DNA of 64,000 nt, from positions 17,295,321 to 17,359,320 of the forward strand of contig NC_080548.1 of the NCBI RefSeq assembly GCF_028640845.1, in the 5' to 3' direction. Source of the stretch: Ahaetulla prasina (taxonomy: Eukaryota; Chordata; Lepidosauria; Squamata; Colubridae). A program made the translations under genes and the position numbers. Below, in pieces: positions 41,773 to 51,959 of the stretch. Position 1 is the stretch's first letter. Each line of letters starts with the position of its first letter. The notes under the pieces are model-generated. The model saw nothing but the letters and a program-made list of their open reading frames with translations. It ran no database searches and was not told the DNA's origin.

Positions 41773-42403
41773 TGTTGTGGTCTGCCAGCAGCCTGTGGAG
41801 CTGGCAACCGAGTCAGACAGCGAGTAGGCTGGGGAAGGCCTGGATGAGGGCTCTGCCTCAGAGGCTGAGGTGGGGCCAAGGCCATCAGGGAGTGAGGTGC
41901 GGACTCCGGAGCCTCCAGAGACTGACAGTAGTGAGGCAGAGGAACAGGAGGAGCCTGTTCCTAATGCACGCATGAGAAGAGTTGCCAGAAGGCAAGAGCA
42001 GCTCAAGCAAGAGGATGACTCAAGAATAGGGCCAAGAGATGATTGGCCTCTCCCATAAAGGGAGGGGCCAATACCTGTCTCTTAAAACATTGGCCCCTCC
42101 CTGTCTCTTAAAACAGACCAGCAATGGTGTTTGGGCTCTTTGTTGGAAAACAATGTTGATAACTTTGTCTTGTTGCATTTATTTTGTATTGGTGTCTTCT
42201 GAACGTTTGCCAAGAAAGGCGTTTGGCAGTTTGCCTAATTGGACCAAGGTTTGCGATAGGACTGAGGAATTTGTGTTGGGAGGAATTTGCTTTAATTTAG
42301 TTGAACTACGCTGGGAATGAAGTAATTCCCTGCTGTTTGAATAAAGTTTGTTTGTTTTTTCATGGACTGAGTTTCCTACTACCTACTTCAGCCTGGGTCA
42401 CAA
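41773..42403 (+). mobile_element. Solo LTR, family A, second copy
   Basis: Starts TGTTGTGGTCTGCCAGCAGC and follows the LTR at 30530 through AATAAAG (about 42340) to CCTGGGTCACAA. It is longer by two internal insertions or duplications: one near 41828-41870, and a repeated CTCCC...TTAAAACA block near 42050-42115. The last bases are altered and no target duplication is visible. Confidence 0.88.
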
Positions 42404-42885
42404 TTGATTGCTATTGTCATCAATCGGATGACATTCAGCACTGCCACCGAGTATTTTGTTCTGACCCTCAACTCAAACATCCGGCTGGGTTTTAATGGCC
42501 TCTTGGAAAAAGACTAGTTAGTCATCATTGGGTACAAACAAAGAAAGTGGTATGTTTATTAATGCTTGTTTGTTCGAATCGGGAAGCTGAGAGCTGTACG
42601 AGAAGTAAACCTCCATAAGGGCCTCTATAGAAGGTATTCATTTCTCTAAATCTTGATGCAAATAGAAAGTGAATAGAGCAATAGAGAAGTGCTATCAAGT
42701 GTAAGTGAAAAGAACGCCATAAACTCAACCCTTGGGAAATTTGCCATGTTCTAAATACTATCTTACAACCTTCCTTGTTTTCACTTCCATTCAAAAATTG
42801 TGAAAGGGTCCAAGGGTCATTCAATCCAACATTAAATTTCACACAATGGTCACATTCTACCTCACCTTAATCTACCTCATGGAGT
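42404..42885. other. Unique non-coding DNA
   Basis: No repeat or gene recognised. Confidence 0.45.
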
Positions 42886-42982
42886 ACCTCGAGTTATGAC
42901 CACAATTGAGCCCAACATGTCTGTTGCTAAACAAGGCAACAAGGTTGCATGAGTTGTGCCCCATTTTATGACCTTTTTGCCA

Positions 42983-43217
42983 TAGCAATAGCACTTAGAC
43001 TTATCTACTGCTTCACGGTGCTTTCCAGCCCTTTCTAAGCGGTTTACAGAGTCAGCCTATGGCCCCCAACAATCTAGCTCCTCATTTTACCCATCTCGGA
43101 AGGATGGAAGGCTGAGTCAACCTGGAGCCTGGTGAGATTCGAACTGCCAAATTGCAGGCAGCCGGCAGTCAACAGAACTAACTTGGAGTACTGCATTCTA
43201 ACCACTGCACCACCATG
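42983..43217 (-). mobile_element. tRNA-type SINE, tRNA/L2 subfamily 2
   Basis: TAGCAATAGCACTTAGACTT tail to the head near GCACCACCATGG, as at 35546-35783. Confidence 0.88.
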
Positions 43218-43473
43218 GCTTTTTTTTTTTTTTTTTGCATTTATATCCCGCCCTTCTCCAAAGACTCAGGGCGGCTTACACTATGTTAGCAATAGTCTTC
43301 ATCCTATTTGTATATTTATATACAAAGTCAACTTATTGCCCCCAACAATCTGGGTCCTCATTTTACCTACCTTATAAAGGATGGAAGGCTGAGTCAACCT
43401 TGGGCCTGGTGGGACTTGAACCTGCAGTAATTGCAAGCAGACTGTCTTAGCAGTCTGAGCCACCAGAGGCCCT
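43218..43473 (-). mobile_element. tRNA-type SINE with L2-like tail
   Basis: T run, TATATCCCGCCCTTCTCCAA tail, head GTGGGACTTGAACCTGCAG to GAGCCACCAGAGG. CATGG words on both borders suggest a short target duplication within the end of the first SINE. Confidence 0.9.
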
Positions 43474-43640
43474 TCATGGTTCTTAAGCGAATCGCCAGAG
43501 TTGTTAAATGAACCGTGCAGTCGTTAAGGGAATCTGGCTTCCCCAATTGACTTTGCTTGTCAGAAGCTCCCTCGAAAGGTTGCAATTGACAAAGCAGTTG
43601 TTAAATGAGTCACGTCCCATTATATAACCTTTTTGAAAGG

Positions 43641-44008
43641 TCCTGCAAGTGAATGCCAGTCTAAACAGAATAGAGTCTGTATACCCTTAGAGATTCAAAC
43701 GTACAGTGAATGTTAGGCAGTTTTTCTTTTATTTCTTTTAGGACTTTCCCCCCCACTAATTGCAGTAAGCTAATTGTTAGATTGCAAACTCTATTAATTT
43801 AATTGACTAGAGCTTTAAAAATGGTGTGCTTGTAGCAATTAAAGAAAACAGCTAACTGGACAAGGGCAGAAGGAAGGAGAAAAGTAACAGCCAGAATGAG
43901 CTGATTCCTGAATTTGACCCTATTGGATAAATTGGCTTTAATGCCAGGAGATTTTGGTAGCCAAATTAGCAGGGGAAGCAAAAACACAAATGGTGCTTTC
44001 TCTAGAAC
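43641..44008. other. Unique non-coding DNA
   Basis: No repeat or gene recognised. Confidence 0.45.
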
Positions 44009-44638
44009 CGTGATGGCGAGCCTATGGCATGCGTGCCACAGCTGGCACGCAGCGCCCTCTCTGCGGGCACGCGAGTCATTGTCCAGCTCAGCTTCACCAC
44101 ACATGTGCGCACCTCCCACCGGCCAGCTGATTTTCGGGATTCACAGGGGGCAGGGGGCATGCGGGAGATGCATGCGCAAGGGGGATCACGCATGCAAGCG
44201 TGAGGGGGGCAGGTGAGCAGAGCGTGGGGTGTGCAGCATGCCCCACACAGCCTGTTTTTGGGCCCAGGAGGCTGCAGGGATGCCTGCTAGGCCAAAAACA
44301 GGGGGGTCGAGGGTCGTGCGCGCATGCATGGGGGGTGGGAGGAGTGGAGGGGTGCTTACGTGCAAATGCAGCCCAGTTTTAAATAATAAATTTAAATAAT
44401 AAATAATAAATAATAAATAAAATTTAAATAATAAATAAATAGTTTTGGGCCTAGGAGGCTGCAGGAAGGCCTGCTAGCCCAAAAATGGAGGCGGGGGGAG
44501 GTCGTGCATACATGCTCAGGGGGCGGGGGAGCAGTGGGGATCATGCGTGCATGCGCACTGCATTATGGGTGTTGGCATGCACATGCACACTTTCGGCACA
44601 CAATGAGAAAAAGTTTAGCCATCACTGTTCTAGAATAA
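44009..44638. mobile_element. hAT MITE, GGCACGC family, long copy
   Basis: CGTGATGGCGAGCCTATGG to TTAGCCATCACTGT. Flanks TCTAGAAC and TCTAGAAT match at 7 of 8. Internally duplicated: the GGCCTAGGAGGCTGCAGG block occurs twice, separated by an (AATAAT)n stretch (44380-44430). Confidence 0.9.
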
Positions 44639-45358
44639 ACCACATGAAAATAATTTTGGCTGTCTTGGTTCTTATTCTTTTCTTCCTTGGAAGCTGGACC
44701 AACCTCTCCTTTAATAACAGGAAAATCAAACTGCTATATTAAATGTATATAAATCTCAACTGATGCAGGACAACATGTTCAGATTTAAAAAGAGATTCGA
44801 ATGTAATCCGCATTGCTTGCTTACTCTTGTTTTTTAAAAAAACTATTCTTTTAAAATTGAATTGCAGCAAGGAACAAACATAATCGCTAATGAAAGGAAC
44901 AGAATACAATCTCGCTTTTTGCCATAAAAAAAAAAAAGCATTTACTTGCAGTTAGTGTACTGCGTGAACTCTGTCGCGGGGCTTTGAAAATTGTGATTCA
45001 TCGTTTATCTTGAGCAGGCATTCAATGAAAATGGTTCAACAGACAAAAATGCATTGACATGTGAATCCAATCGCTATGTTATATAAAGGAAAATGTCATT
45101 TCTGATAGAATAAAACAGAAGATCAGAGCTGGATGCTGTATTAAGATGTTCCTTTGAGACTCAGCTCAAGAGGCTGCTACAAGGTGTGGGTTGTTGTTTT
45201 TTTTACAGAAAACTCTATACAATAGATAAATAGATTTATCTTTTAAGTTGATGTTTGCCCTATCCATTCATTCAAGAATCAAGGCAGCAGCGTACATGCC
45301 TTTCTTTCCTCTGATTTTTGCATTCCTGTTGCCAGCTAATTTCGATTTTGCCATTCAA
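44639..45358. other. Unique non-coding DNA
   Basis: About 720 bp without recognised repeats. The 44870-45110 part is mixed-composition single-copy DNA and a candidate conserved non-coding element (unverified). Confidence 0.45.
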
Positions 45359-45628
45359 ATTTTTTTTTTTATTTGAATTTATATCCCGCCCTTCTCCAAA
45401 GACTCAGGGTGGCTTACATTGTGTTAAGCAATAGTCTCATCCATTTGTATATTATATACAAAGTCAACTTTTATTGCTCCCAACAATCTGGGTCCTCATT
45501 TTACCTACCTTATGAAGGATGGAAGGCTGAGTCAATCTTGGGCCTGGTGGGACTTGAACTTGCAGTAATTGCAAGCAGCTGTGTTAATAACAGACTGCAT
45601 TAGTCTGTTGAGCCACCAGAGGCTCAAA
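45359..45628 (-). mobile_element. tRNA-type SINE with L2-like tail, full length
   Basis: T run, TATATCCCGCCCTTCTCCAA, GGCTGAGTCAATCTTGGGCC, GGTGGGACTTGAACTTGCAG, GAGCCACCAGAGG. Minus strand. Confidence 0.92.
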
Positions 45629-46134
45629 ATTTGACCAGATATCAAAGAGGGTATTCACAGGAGAAGATGCTGGGGCAGTAACAATTGATGATATGAATTT
45701 ATGAATGAAAAACCAAGATTTACAGCATCAGAGAGATTTTTGCTGCAATTCTGAGCCGGAATAATAGGGAGGGAGTTCAGCTTGGAACTGAACCAGATGG
45801 ATATTTCTTCCCACAAAAACAACCAAACTCAGAGAGCACCATGGGCCCTCAAGGGTGGACTTCTATGGCTGCTCATCTTAAGAAACACAACTCTGGCAAC
45901 TCTCATGCTTAATCGTACAAAACCCCACGACAACCATGTAAACAAAAAAAAGAAAAACCGCAAAAACCTGGCCACCACTTTCAAGGGAGCCAACCACCAT
46001 CTTCATGCTCCAACCTCACCCTATCCCAGTGCTTGGGAGAAGCACTTACTGGATGTGATCTTTTTTGAGGACTGAGTTTTGTGTACGCTTACAGGGCTTG
46101 CCGTCTCCAACAAGAGCTCCCCAAAATTCAGCCT
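45629..46134. other. Unclassified DNA with an LTR-end scrap
   Basis: CTTGGAACTGAACCAGATGG (45780-45799) matches the 3' end of the LTR at 57754-58876. ACCAAACTCAGAGAGCACCA (45823-45842) matches an arm of the foldback family at 59473. The rest is unrecognised. Confidence 0.5.
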
Positions 46135-47040
46135 GAAACCTTGGGGGAATCTTCTAGGCTGCATCAACAGAGGGATAGAATCAAGACCACGTGAAATGTT
46201 AATACCACTTTATAATGCCTTGGTAAGGCCACACTTGGAATACTGCATCCAGTTTTGGTCGCCATGATGTAAAAAAGATGTGGAGACTCTAGAAAGAGTG
46301 CAGAGAAGAGCAACCAAGACAGTGGTGGGTTTCAAAAAAATTTATTACCGGTTCTGTGGGTGTGGCTTGGTGGGCATGGCAGGGGAAGGTTACTGCAAAA
46401 TCCCCATTCCCTCCCCACTCCATGGGAAGAATACTGTAAAATCCCCATTCCCTCCCCAATCCAGCGGAAAGTTACTGCGAAATCCCCATTTTCTCCACAC
46501 TCCATGGGAAGGTTACTGAAAAATCCCCATTTCCTCCCGATCAGCTGGGACTTGGGAGGCAGAGAATAGATTGGCAGGGCCAGTCAGAATTTTTACTACC
46601 GGTTCTCCAGAACTGGTCAGAACCTGCTGAAACCCACCTCTGAAGCAAGATGATTAGGGGACTGGAGGCTTAAACATATGAAGAACTGTTGCAGGAACTG
46701 GGTATGTCTAGTTTAATGAAAAGAAGGATTAGGGGAGACATGATAGCAATGTTGCAATATCTCAGGGGTTGCCAAAAGAAGAGGGAGTCAAGCTATTCTC
46801 CAAAGCACCTGAGGTAGGACAAGAAGCAATGGGTAGAAACTAATCAAGGAGAGAAGCAACTTAGAACTAAGAAGAAATTTCCTGACAGTTAGAACAATTA
46901 ATCAGCGGAACAACTTGCCTCCAGAAATTGTGAATGCTCCAACACTGGAAGTTTTTAAGAAGAGCTTGGATAACCATTTGTCTGAAGTGATGTAGGGATT
47001 CCTGCCTAAGCGGGGGGGGGGGGGGTTGGACTAGAAGACC
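46135..47040 (+). mobile_element. CR1 LINE 3' part, split by a hAT
   Basis: Decodes [37 protein letters not shown], then a TGA and [14 protein letters not shown]. It resumes after the hAT with ATGATTAGGGGACTGGAGGC and proceeds to the 3' UTR (GGTTGGACTAGAAGACC). A G run is present at about 47010-47023. Confidence 0.92.
46320..46642. mobile_element. hAT MITE, ACCGG family
   Basis: CAGTGGTGGGTTTC to GAAACCCACCTCTG. Flanks AACCAAGA and AAGCAAGA match at 7 of 8. It holds three to four tandem units of about 35 bp (GGGAAGGTTACTGCAAAATC and variants). Confidence 0.92.
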
Positions 47041-47176
47041 GAAGTGGTTGTAGAAAAAATGCTTTTAAAAGATTTTTTTTTTAAAAGGTGGCCACGCCCA
47101 CCCAGTCACATTACCCACCACCACCAAGCCACGCCCACAGAACCAGTAGTAACAAATTTTACATTTCACCCCTGTT
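47041..47176. mobile_element. hAT MITE, ACCGG family long form, right part
   Basis: GTGGTTGTAGAAAAAATGCT, CCACGCCCACAGAACCAGTA, ending ACATTTCACCCCTG. The left part is missing where it joins the CR1 tail. Confidence 0.75.
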
Positions 47177-47425
47177 TTAGACCTTCGAAGTCTTTCACAG
47201 TTTGGGGTGTGGGTCTTAAGGGAACTTGATGTCTCTGCACCATGCTTGGAGTTTCAGCCTTATTGGATTTCTACATTTTTTGAGACAGCAGGTGCTTACT
47301 AAGGAAAGCAGGAAAATTCCCAGACTGAACCTATTCTATAAAATACGCATTTACATTCAAGAACAGTGAGCCCTCTGTTAAAAGTTGCTCTCGATTTGGC
47401 TTGGCAAGTTTGAGAACCTCTGTGA

Positions 47426-47560
47426 CAGGGGTCTCCAACCTTGGTCCCTTTAAGACTTGTGGACTTCAACTCCCAGAGTTCCTCAGCCGGCTTTGCTGGC
47501 TGAGGGACTCTGGGAGTGGAAGTCCACAAGTCTTAAAGGGACCAAGGTTGGAGACCCCTG
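47426..47560. mobile_element. Palindromic hAT-type MITE, 135 bp
   Basis: Same length as 2910-3044. CAGGGGTCTCCAACC to GGTTGGAGACCCCTG, flanked by the exact 8-bp duplication CTCTGTGA. The two 60-base halves pair almost perfectly, so a transcript would fold into one long hairpin. Confidence 0.95.
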
Positions 47561-48047
47561 CTCTGTGACACGTAGATTAAAATTGAATTATTAAAAAAAA
47601 AGTGACCATGTTCATTTCTTGCTCAACTCTGAGCCCAATGAAATCTTCTGTTTTATTCATCCAGGGGAGCAGACAGAGGCTCATTTTTCATTTCAGGAGG
47701 CTGTGGTCCTGTAAAGTTTGAAGATCGGTGCCTCAAAAAACAGTTTTGCTAACAGCTTTCATCAAAGGTGCACATTTTTTAGCCAAGGAGCCATTCTGCA
47801 AAAAAAAAGAAAGAAAAGAAAAGAAAAGAAAAAAATGAAGACAGCCTACAAATCTTTTCTCCCTTTACAGAGAGGTCTCATAAAGAAGAAATGTTGAAAG
47901 ATTTTCACCGAAAGGCAGCATCTGAATGGGCAAGGGTTACCGAGTCGCCATGGAAACAACCAAACTAAGTTGGTTGGCTATTGAATTTGGCAGTGCGAGG
48001 AAGACGACTTATCTCCTCGTCCAACACACACACACATACACACACAC
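47561..48047. other. Unique non-coding DNA
   Basis: A-rich (AAAAG)n at about 47800-47833 and a (CA)n run at 48025-48047. No gene seen. Confidence 0.45.
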
Positions 48048-48440
48048 CCCCGCTTGAGCAAAGAAATCCTAGGGCACTTCAGACAAATGGTTGTCCAATC
48101 TCTTCTTAAAAACCTCCAGTGATAAAACACCCACAACTGCTGGAGGCAAGCCGTTCCACTGATCAATTGTTCTCACTGGCAGGAATTTTTCTTCTTAATT
48201 CCAGGTTGCTTCTTTCCTTGATTAGTTTCCATCCATTGTTCTGCCTTCTAATGCTTTGGAAAATAGGTTGACACACACACACTCCCCTCTTCTTTGGGGC
48301 AGCCCCTTAGATATTGGAACATTGCTATCATGCCCACCTCTAGTCCTTCTCTCTGTTAAACTATTTCTAGTTCCCACAACTGTTCATTGCAGGGTTTAGC
48401 CTTCAGCCCCCTAACCATCTTTGTTACTATTCTCTGCACT
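48048..48440 (-). mobile_element. CR1 LINE 3' end
   Basis: Minus strand: CAGACAAATGGTTGTCCAATC, CTTAAAAACCTCCAGTGATA, GCTTCTTTCCTTGATTAGTT, to CTTTGTTACTATTCTCTGCAC. A short CA run interrupts it near 48270. Confidence 0.9.
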
Positions 48441-48604
48441 ATGATTGAAATAATCCATGACTTAGTATGATGTATGAATGCAGGCTATCTGCCTTATTAT
48501 TTGATCTGCCTGAGGGAACAAGCTTATTCTCGCTTCCCCCCCTCCCCAAATTCCTAATAGTTAAAAGGCTATGTATCAGTTCATTCCTCTCTATGTGTTT
48601 TTTG

Positions 48605-49338
48605 GGTGGGGTGGGAAGAGGGAAAGATAGACAGAGACAGAGAGGGAGGGAAAGGGAAGGAGAGAGAGAGAGACAGAGGCAGAGACAAGGGCAGGGGCAG
48701 AGAGGGAGGGAGGAAGGGAGAGAGAGACAGAGAGACACAGAGGTGGAGACAGAGACAGGGAGGGAGGGAGGGAGGGAGGGAGGGAGAGAAACAGAGACAG
48801 AGAGAGGCAGAGACAGAGACAGGGAGGGAGGGAGGGAGGAGGGAGAGAAGAGAGAGAGAGGCAGAGACAGAGACAGAGAGGGAGGGAGGGAGGAGGAGAG
48901 AGACAGAGGCAGAGACAGGGGCAGGGGCAGAGAGGGAAGGAGGAAGGGAGAGAGAGACAGAGAGACACAGAGGCAGAGGCAGAGACAGGGAGGGAGGGAG
49001 GGAGGGAGGGAGGGAGAGAGACAGAGACAGACAGAGGCAGAGACAGAGAGGGGGGGGGAGGGAGGGAGAGAGAGGCAGAGACAGGGAGGGAGGGAGGGAG
49101 AGAAAGATAGAGAGGCAGAGACAGAGACAGAGAGGGAGGGAGGGAGGGGGAGGGAGGGAGAGAGAGACAGAGGCAGAGCAGAGACAGAGACAGAGAAGGA
49201 GGGAGGGAGAGGCAGAGGCAGAGATGGAGGGAGGAAGGAAGGGAGAGAGACAGACAGACCTAGAGAGGCAGAGGCAGAGACAGAGACAAAGCGGGAGGGC
49301 GGCAGAGACAGAGGGAGGGAGGGAGACAGAGAGAAATG
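48605..49338. repeat. 730-bp purine-only minisatellite (GA/GAGACA/GAGGGA)
   Basis: Over 700 bases with C only in CAGA/GGCAGA words and almost no T. GAGGGAGGGAGG blocks alternate with ACAGAGGCAGAGAC blocks in longer units. The four 270-320-residue frames on both strands (Arg/Glu/Asp-rich one way, Ser/Leu/Pro-rich the other) come from this repeat and are not genes. Could adopt triplex structure. Confidence 0.95.
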
Positions 49339-49754
49339 TGGGTAGGGAGGAAGACAAAAGACACAGATCTTGTAAGCCTTTGTGTCTTCCTTCATTTGCT
49401 CTTCTCACTTCTAGCCTCAGGAATGCCAGTCATCTCCTATTTGAATCCTTATACAGTTTTTCCCTGCTCAACTACACAGCAGATTGAAAATGTATTTTCT
49501 TTGAAGTGCTGGAGGCAATTCATTGAGTCCACTACTTCCCACAGCTGCCACTACACATGATCGCAGAGGTGCCTCCAAGGTAGTTTTATCAACAGTCTTG
49601 CTTCTCTGCTCCTTGCTAGTTACTTATTGGTTCATTCCAGGCCAGACTCCTTCATCATGGCTAAGACCTAGTATGTTGCCATTGTCTGGACACATCGCTG
49701 TCTTTGTCCCTGGGATGGCAGGAGTAAGGTTTATGGATCTGGAGTAGGGAGAAA
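49339..49754. other. Unique non-coding DNA
   Basis: No repeat or gene recognised. Confidence 0.45.
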
Positions 49755-50668
49755 CGGTAAAGGTAAAGGTTCCCCTCACACATATGTGCTAGTTCAGTGA
49801 TGGCTAACCTTTTTGCAATCTCATGCCAAAAGCTGGGGAAGCATGGGGGGGGTCTCACACATGCATGACCACACCCATAATTCTATGCGCCCCCCTCCCC
49901 CCCGCACGTGCACTCCAGACCTTATACTTCTGTTTCCAGCCTCCAGAGGGCCTCCACGGAGTGAAGAAGGCCATTTTTGCCCTCCCCAGGCTCCTAGAAA
50001 GGCTCTGAAGCCTGGGGAGAGTGAAAAAAGGGCCTTCCGGTTCCACCAGAAGTTAGCAAATGTGTCATTTCCAGCCTCCGGAGGGCCTCCAGGGGGTGGG
50101 GAAGGCCGTTTTTGCCCTCCCAAGGCTCCTAGAAAGGTTCTGGAGCCTGGGGAGAGCAAAACACAGGCCTTGCCTGGAGGCCCTCCAGAGGCCAGAAACA
50201 ACCTGTTTCCTGATTTCTGGTGGGCCCAGAAGGCCCGAAAATCAGTAGGTCGGCATGTGCATGCGTGCCAGAACTGAGCTCACGTGCCCACCAATATGGC
50301 TACACGTGCCACTTGTGGCACACGTGCCACAGTTTCGCCATCACAGTGCTAGTTGTTCCTGACTCTAGGGGGCGATGCTCATCGTTTCAAAGCCAAAGAG
50401 CCAGCACTGTCCAAAGACGTCTCCGTGGTCATGTGGCCGGCATGACTCAACACCAAAGGCGCACAGATCACTGTTACCTTCCCACCAAAGGTGGTCCCTA
50501 TTTTTCTACTTGCATTTTTTACATGCTTTCAAACTGCTAGGTTGGCAGAAGCTGGGATAAGTAACGGGAGCTCACCCCATTAGGCAGCACTAGGGATTCG
50601 AACCACTGAACTGCCGACCTTTCAATCGACGAGCTCAGCATCTTAGCCACTAAGTCACCACGTCTCTT
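49755..50668 (-). mobile_element. Sauria SINE, split by a hAT
   Basis: GGTAAAGGTAAAGGTTCCCC tail at the left. After the hAT it resumes TTCCTGACTCTAGGGGGCG and runs to the head with GATTCGAACCACTGAAC (B-box-like) and TTAGCCACTAAGTCACC. Confidence 0.93.
49795..50346. mobile_element. hAT MITE, GGCACGC family
   Basis: CAGTGATGGCTAACC to GTTTCGCCATCACAG, flanked by the exact 8-bp duplication TGCTAGTT. It has an internal repeat CAGCCTCCGGAGGGCCTCCA / CAGCCTCCAGAGGGCCTCCA about 140 bases apart. The 154-residue frame at 49813-50277 is chance. Confidence 0.95.
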
Positions 50669-50734
50669 TTTGGTTAAGATTAGAGGCCAGGAAATCCAGA
50701 GAGATGTCCACTCTTAGCATGGAAACTCATTTGG

Positions 50735-51190
50735 TAAGTTTTATTTATTTATTTATTAAATTTTTATACCGCCCTTCTCCCGAAGGACTCAGGGCGGTTC
50801 ACAGTCAAATAAAACAACAATGAATAAATACAGAATAAAATCAATAATTAAAAAACTTATTAAATATGGCCCCAAATTAAAATGCATTTAGAACAATAAA
50901 ACCCACTTTAAAATTTAAAACCGAATAATAAAAACTTCTAAAAAGTCTATGCCAGTCCTGCGCGAATAAATAGATACGTCTTCAGCTCACAGCGGAAGGT
51001 CCGAAGGTCCGGCAGTTGACGAAGTCCTGGGGGAAGTTCGTTCCAGAGGGTGGGAGCCCCCACAGAGAAGGCCCTTCCCCTGGGGGCCGCCAGCCGACAT
51101 TGCTTGGCTGACGGTACCCTGAGGAGTCCCTCTCTGTGAGAGCGCACGGGTCGGTGGGAGGCAAACGGTGGCAGTAGGTGGTCTCAGAAG
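50735..51190 (-). mobile_element. L2 LINE 3' end
   Basis: Minus strand: TTTA tail, TACCGCCCTTCTCCCGAAGG, decoded SHREGLLRVPSAKQCRLAAP and LWNELPPGLRQLPDLRTFR. Confidence 0.92.
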
Positions 51191-51879
51191 TTTTGAGACG
51201 TTATTATCTCTCAGCTCAAACTACCCCATGGTCATTATGGGAATAAAGTAAAAAAGTGACCTAAAAGAACTCTGTCACCTTGAGCTCCTGGAGGGAAGCA
51301 GGGAATGTACAATATGGATGGATGCATGGATGGATATTTTTCTTCTCCGGTGTAATAATTTTCTTGCATGATCCAATCTGGGTCATTCACTGGGACCAGA
51401 GGTTTAGTCTTCCGAGCTTTCAGACTGGCGCTGGTGTGAGAAATGGAATTACTCCTGTAAAAAATATAGCCTAAGTTACTCCATATTGTACTCTTCCTAT
51501 GACTTAAGTTAACCTGAGTTATTTTAGCCATGGAAGACACTTAACAAAGGGAAGTATGTATGACGCCTGTTCTGAGGAAACCAGCCATAAAATGATGTTT
51601 GAATCCTTTGAGTTGGGTCAGGCTGACCCAAGTGACATTAAGAAAAGGAAGAAACCATGTTCCACTTAATTGTTTCGGTAAAGGGCATAAGGGAAGTATA
51701 TTCCCCAGGGGACTTTTCAGAGGAGGAAGATGGTGCTGAATAAGCAAAAATGTTATGTAACATCCGAAAAACAATGATAAGGGGGGGGGCATTTTAATTG
51801 CCTTGTTGATTGTTTGAAAATGTATTTAAACCATGTATTCGGAGCTGTCAGATGTTCTGCTTTTTATTGCTGATACAGT
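51191..51879. other. Unique or unclassified DNA
   Basis: No family recognised. TGTATTTAAACCATGTATTC near 51820 looks like a core promoter followed by GAGCTGTCAGATGTTCTGC, so part may be an LTR; not supported further. Confidence 0.4.
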
Positions 51880-51959
51880 TCTACAGAGGAATTATTGAGC
51901 CTGTCATCTGCACCTCTATAACTGCCTGGTTTGGTTCTGCAACCCAACAATAAACTTAA

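Larger units (their letters stand above)
42886..43640. mobile_element. GTAGTCCTCGAC-type MITE, split by two nested SINEs
   Basis: GTACCTCGAGTTATGACCAC at the left, CCATTTTATGACCTTTTTGC up to the first SINE. It resumes TTCTTAAGCGAATCGCCAGA and CCCCAATTGACTTTGCTTGT after the SINE pair. The right end is eroded. Confidence 0.8.

Noticed and set aside
48439..49487. Four long frames (125-318 residues) on both strands
   Set aside because: All come from the GA/GAGACA purine tract. Composition is nearly only Arg/Glu/Asp/Gly or Ser/Leu/Pro, with no domain.
49813..50277. 154-residue frame with a repeated PPR-type block
   Set aside because: Entirely inside the hAT MITE at 49795-50346, which has an internal repeat.
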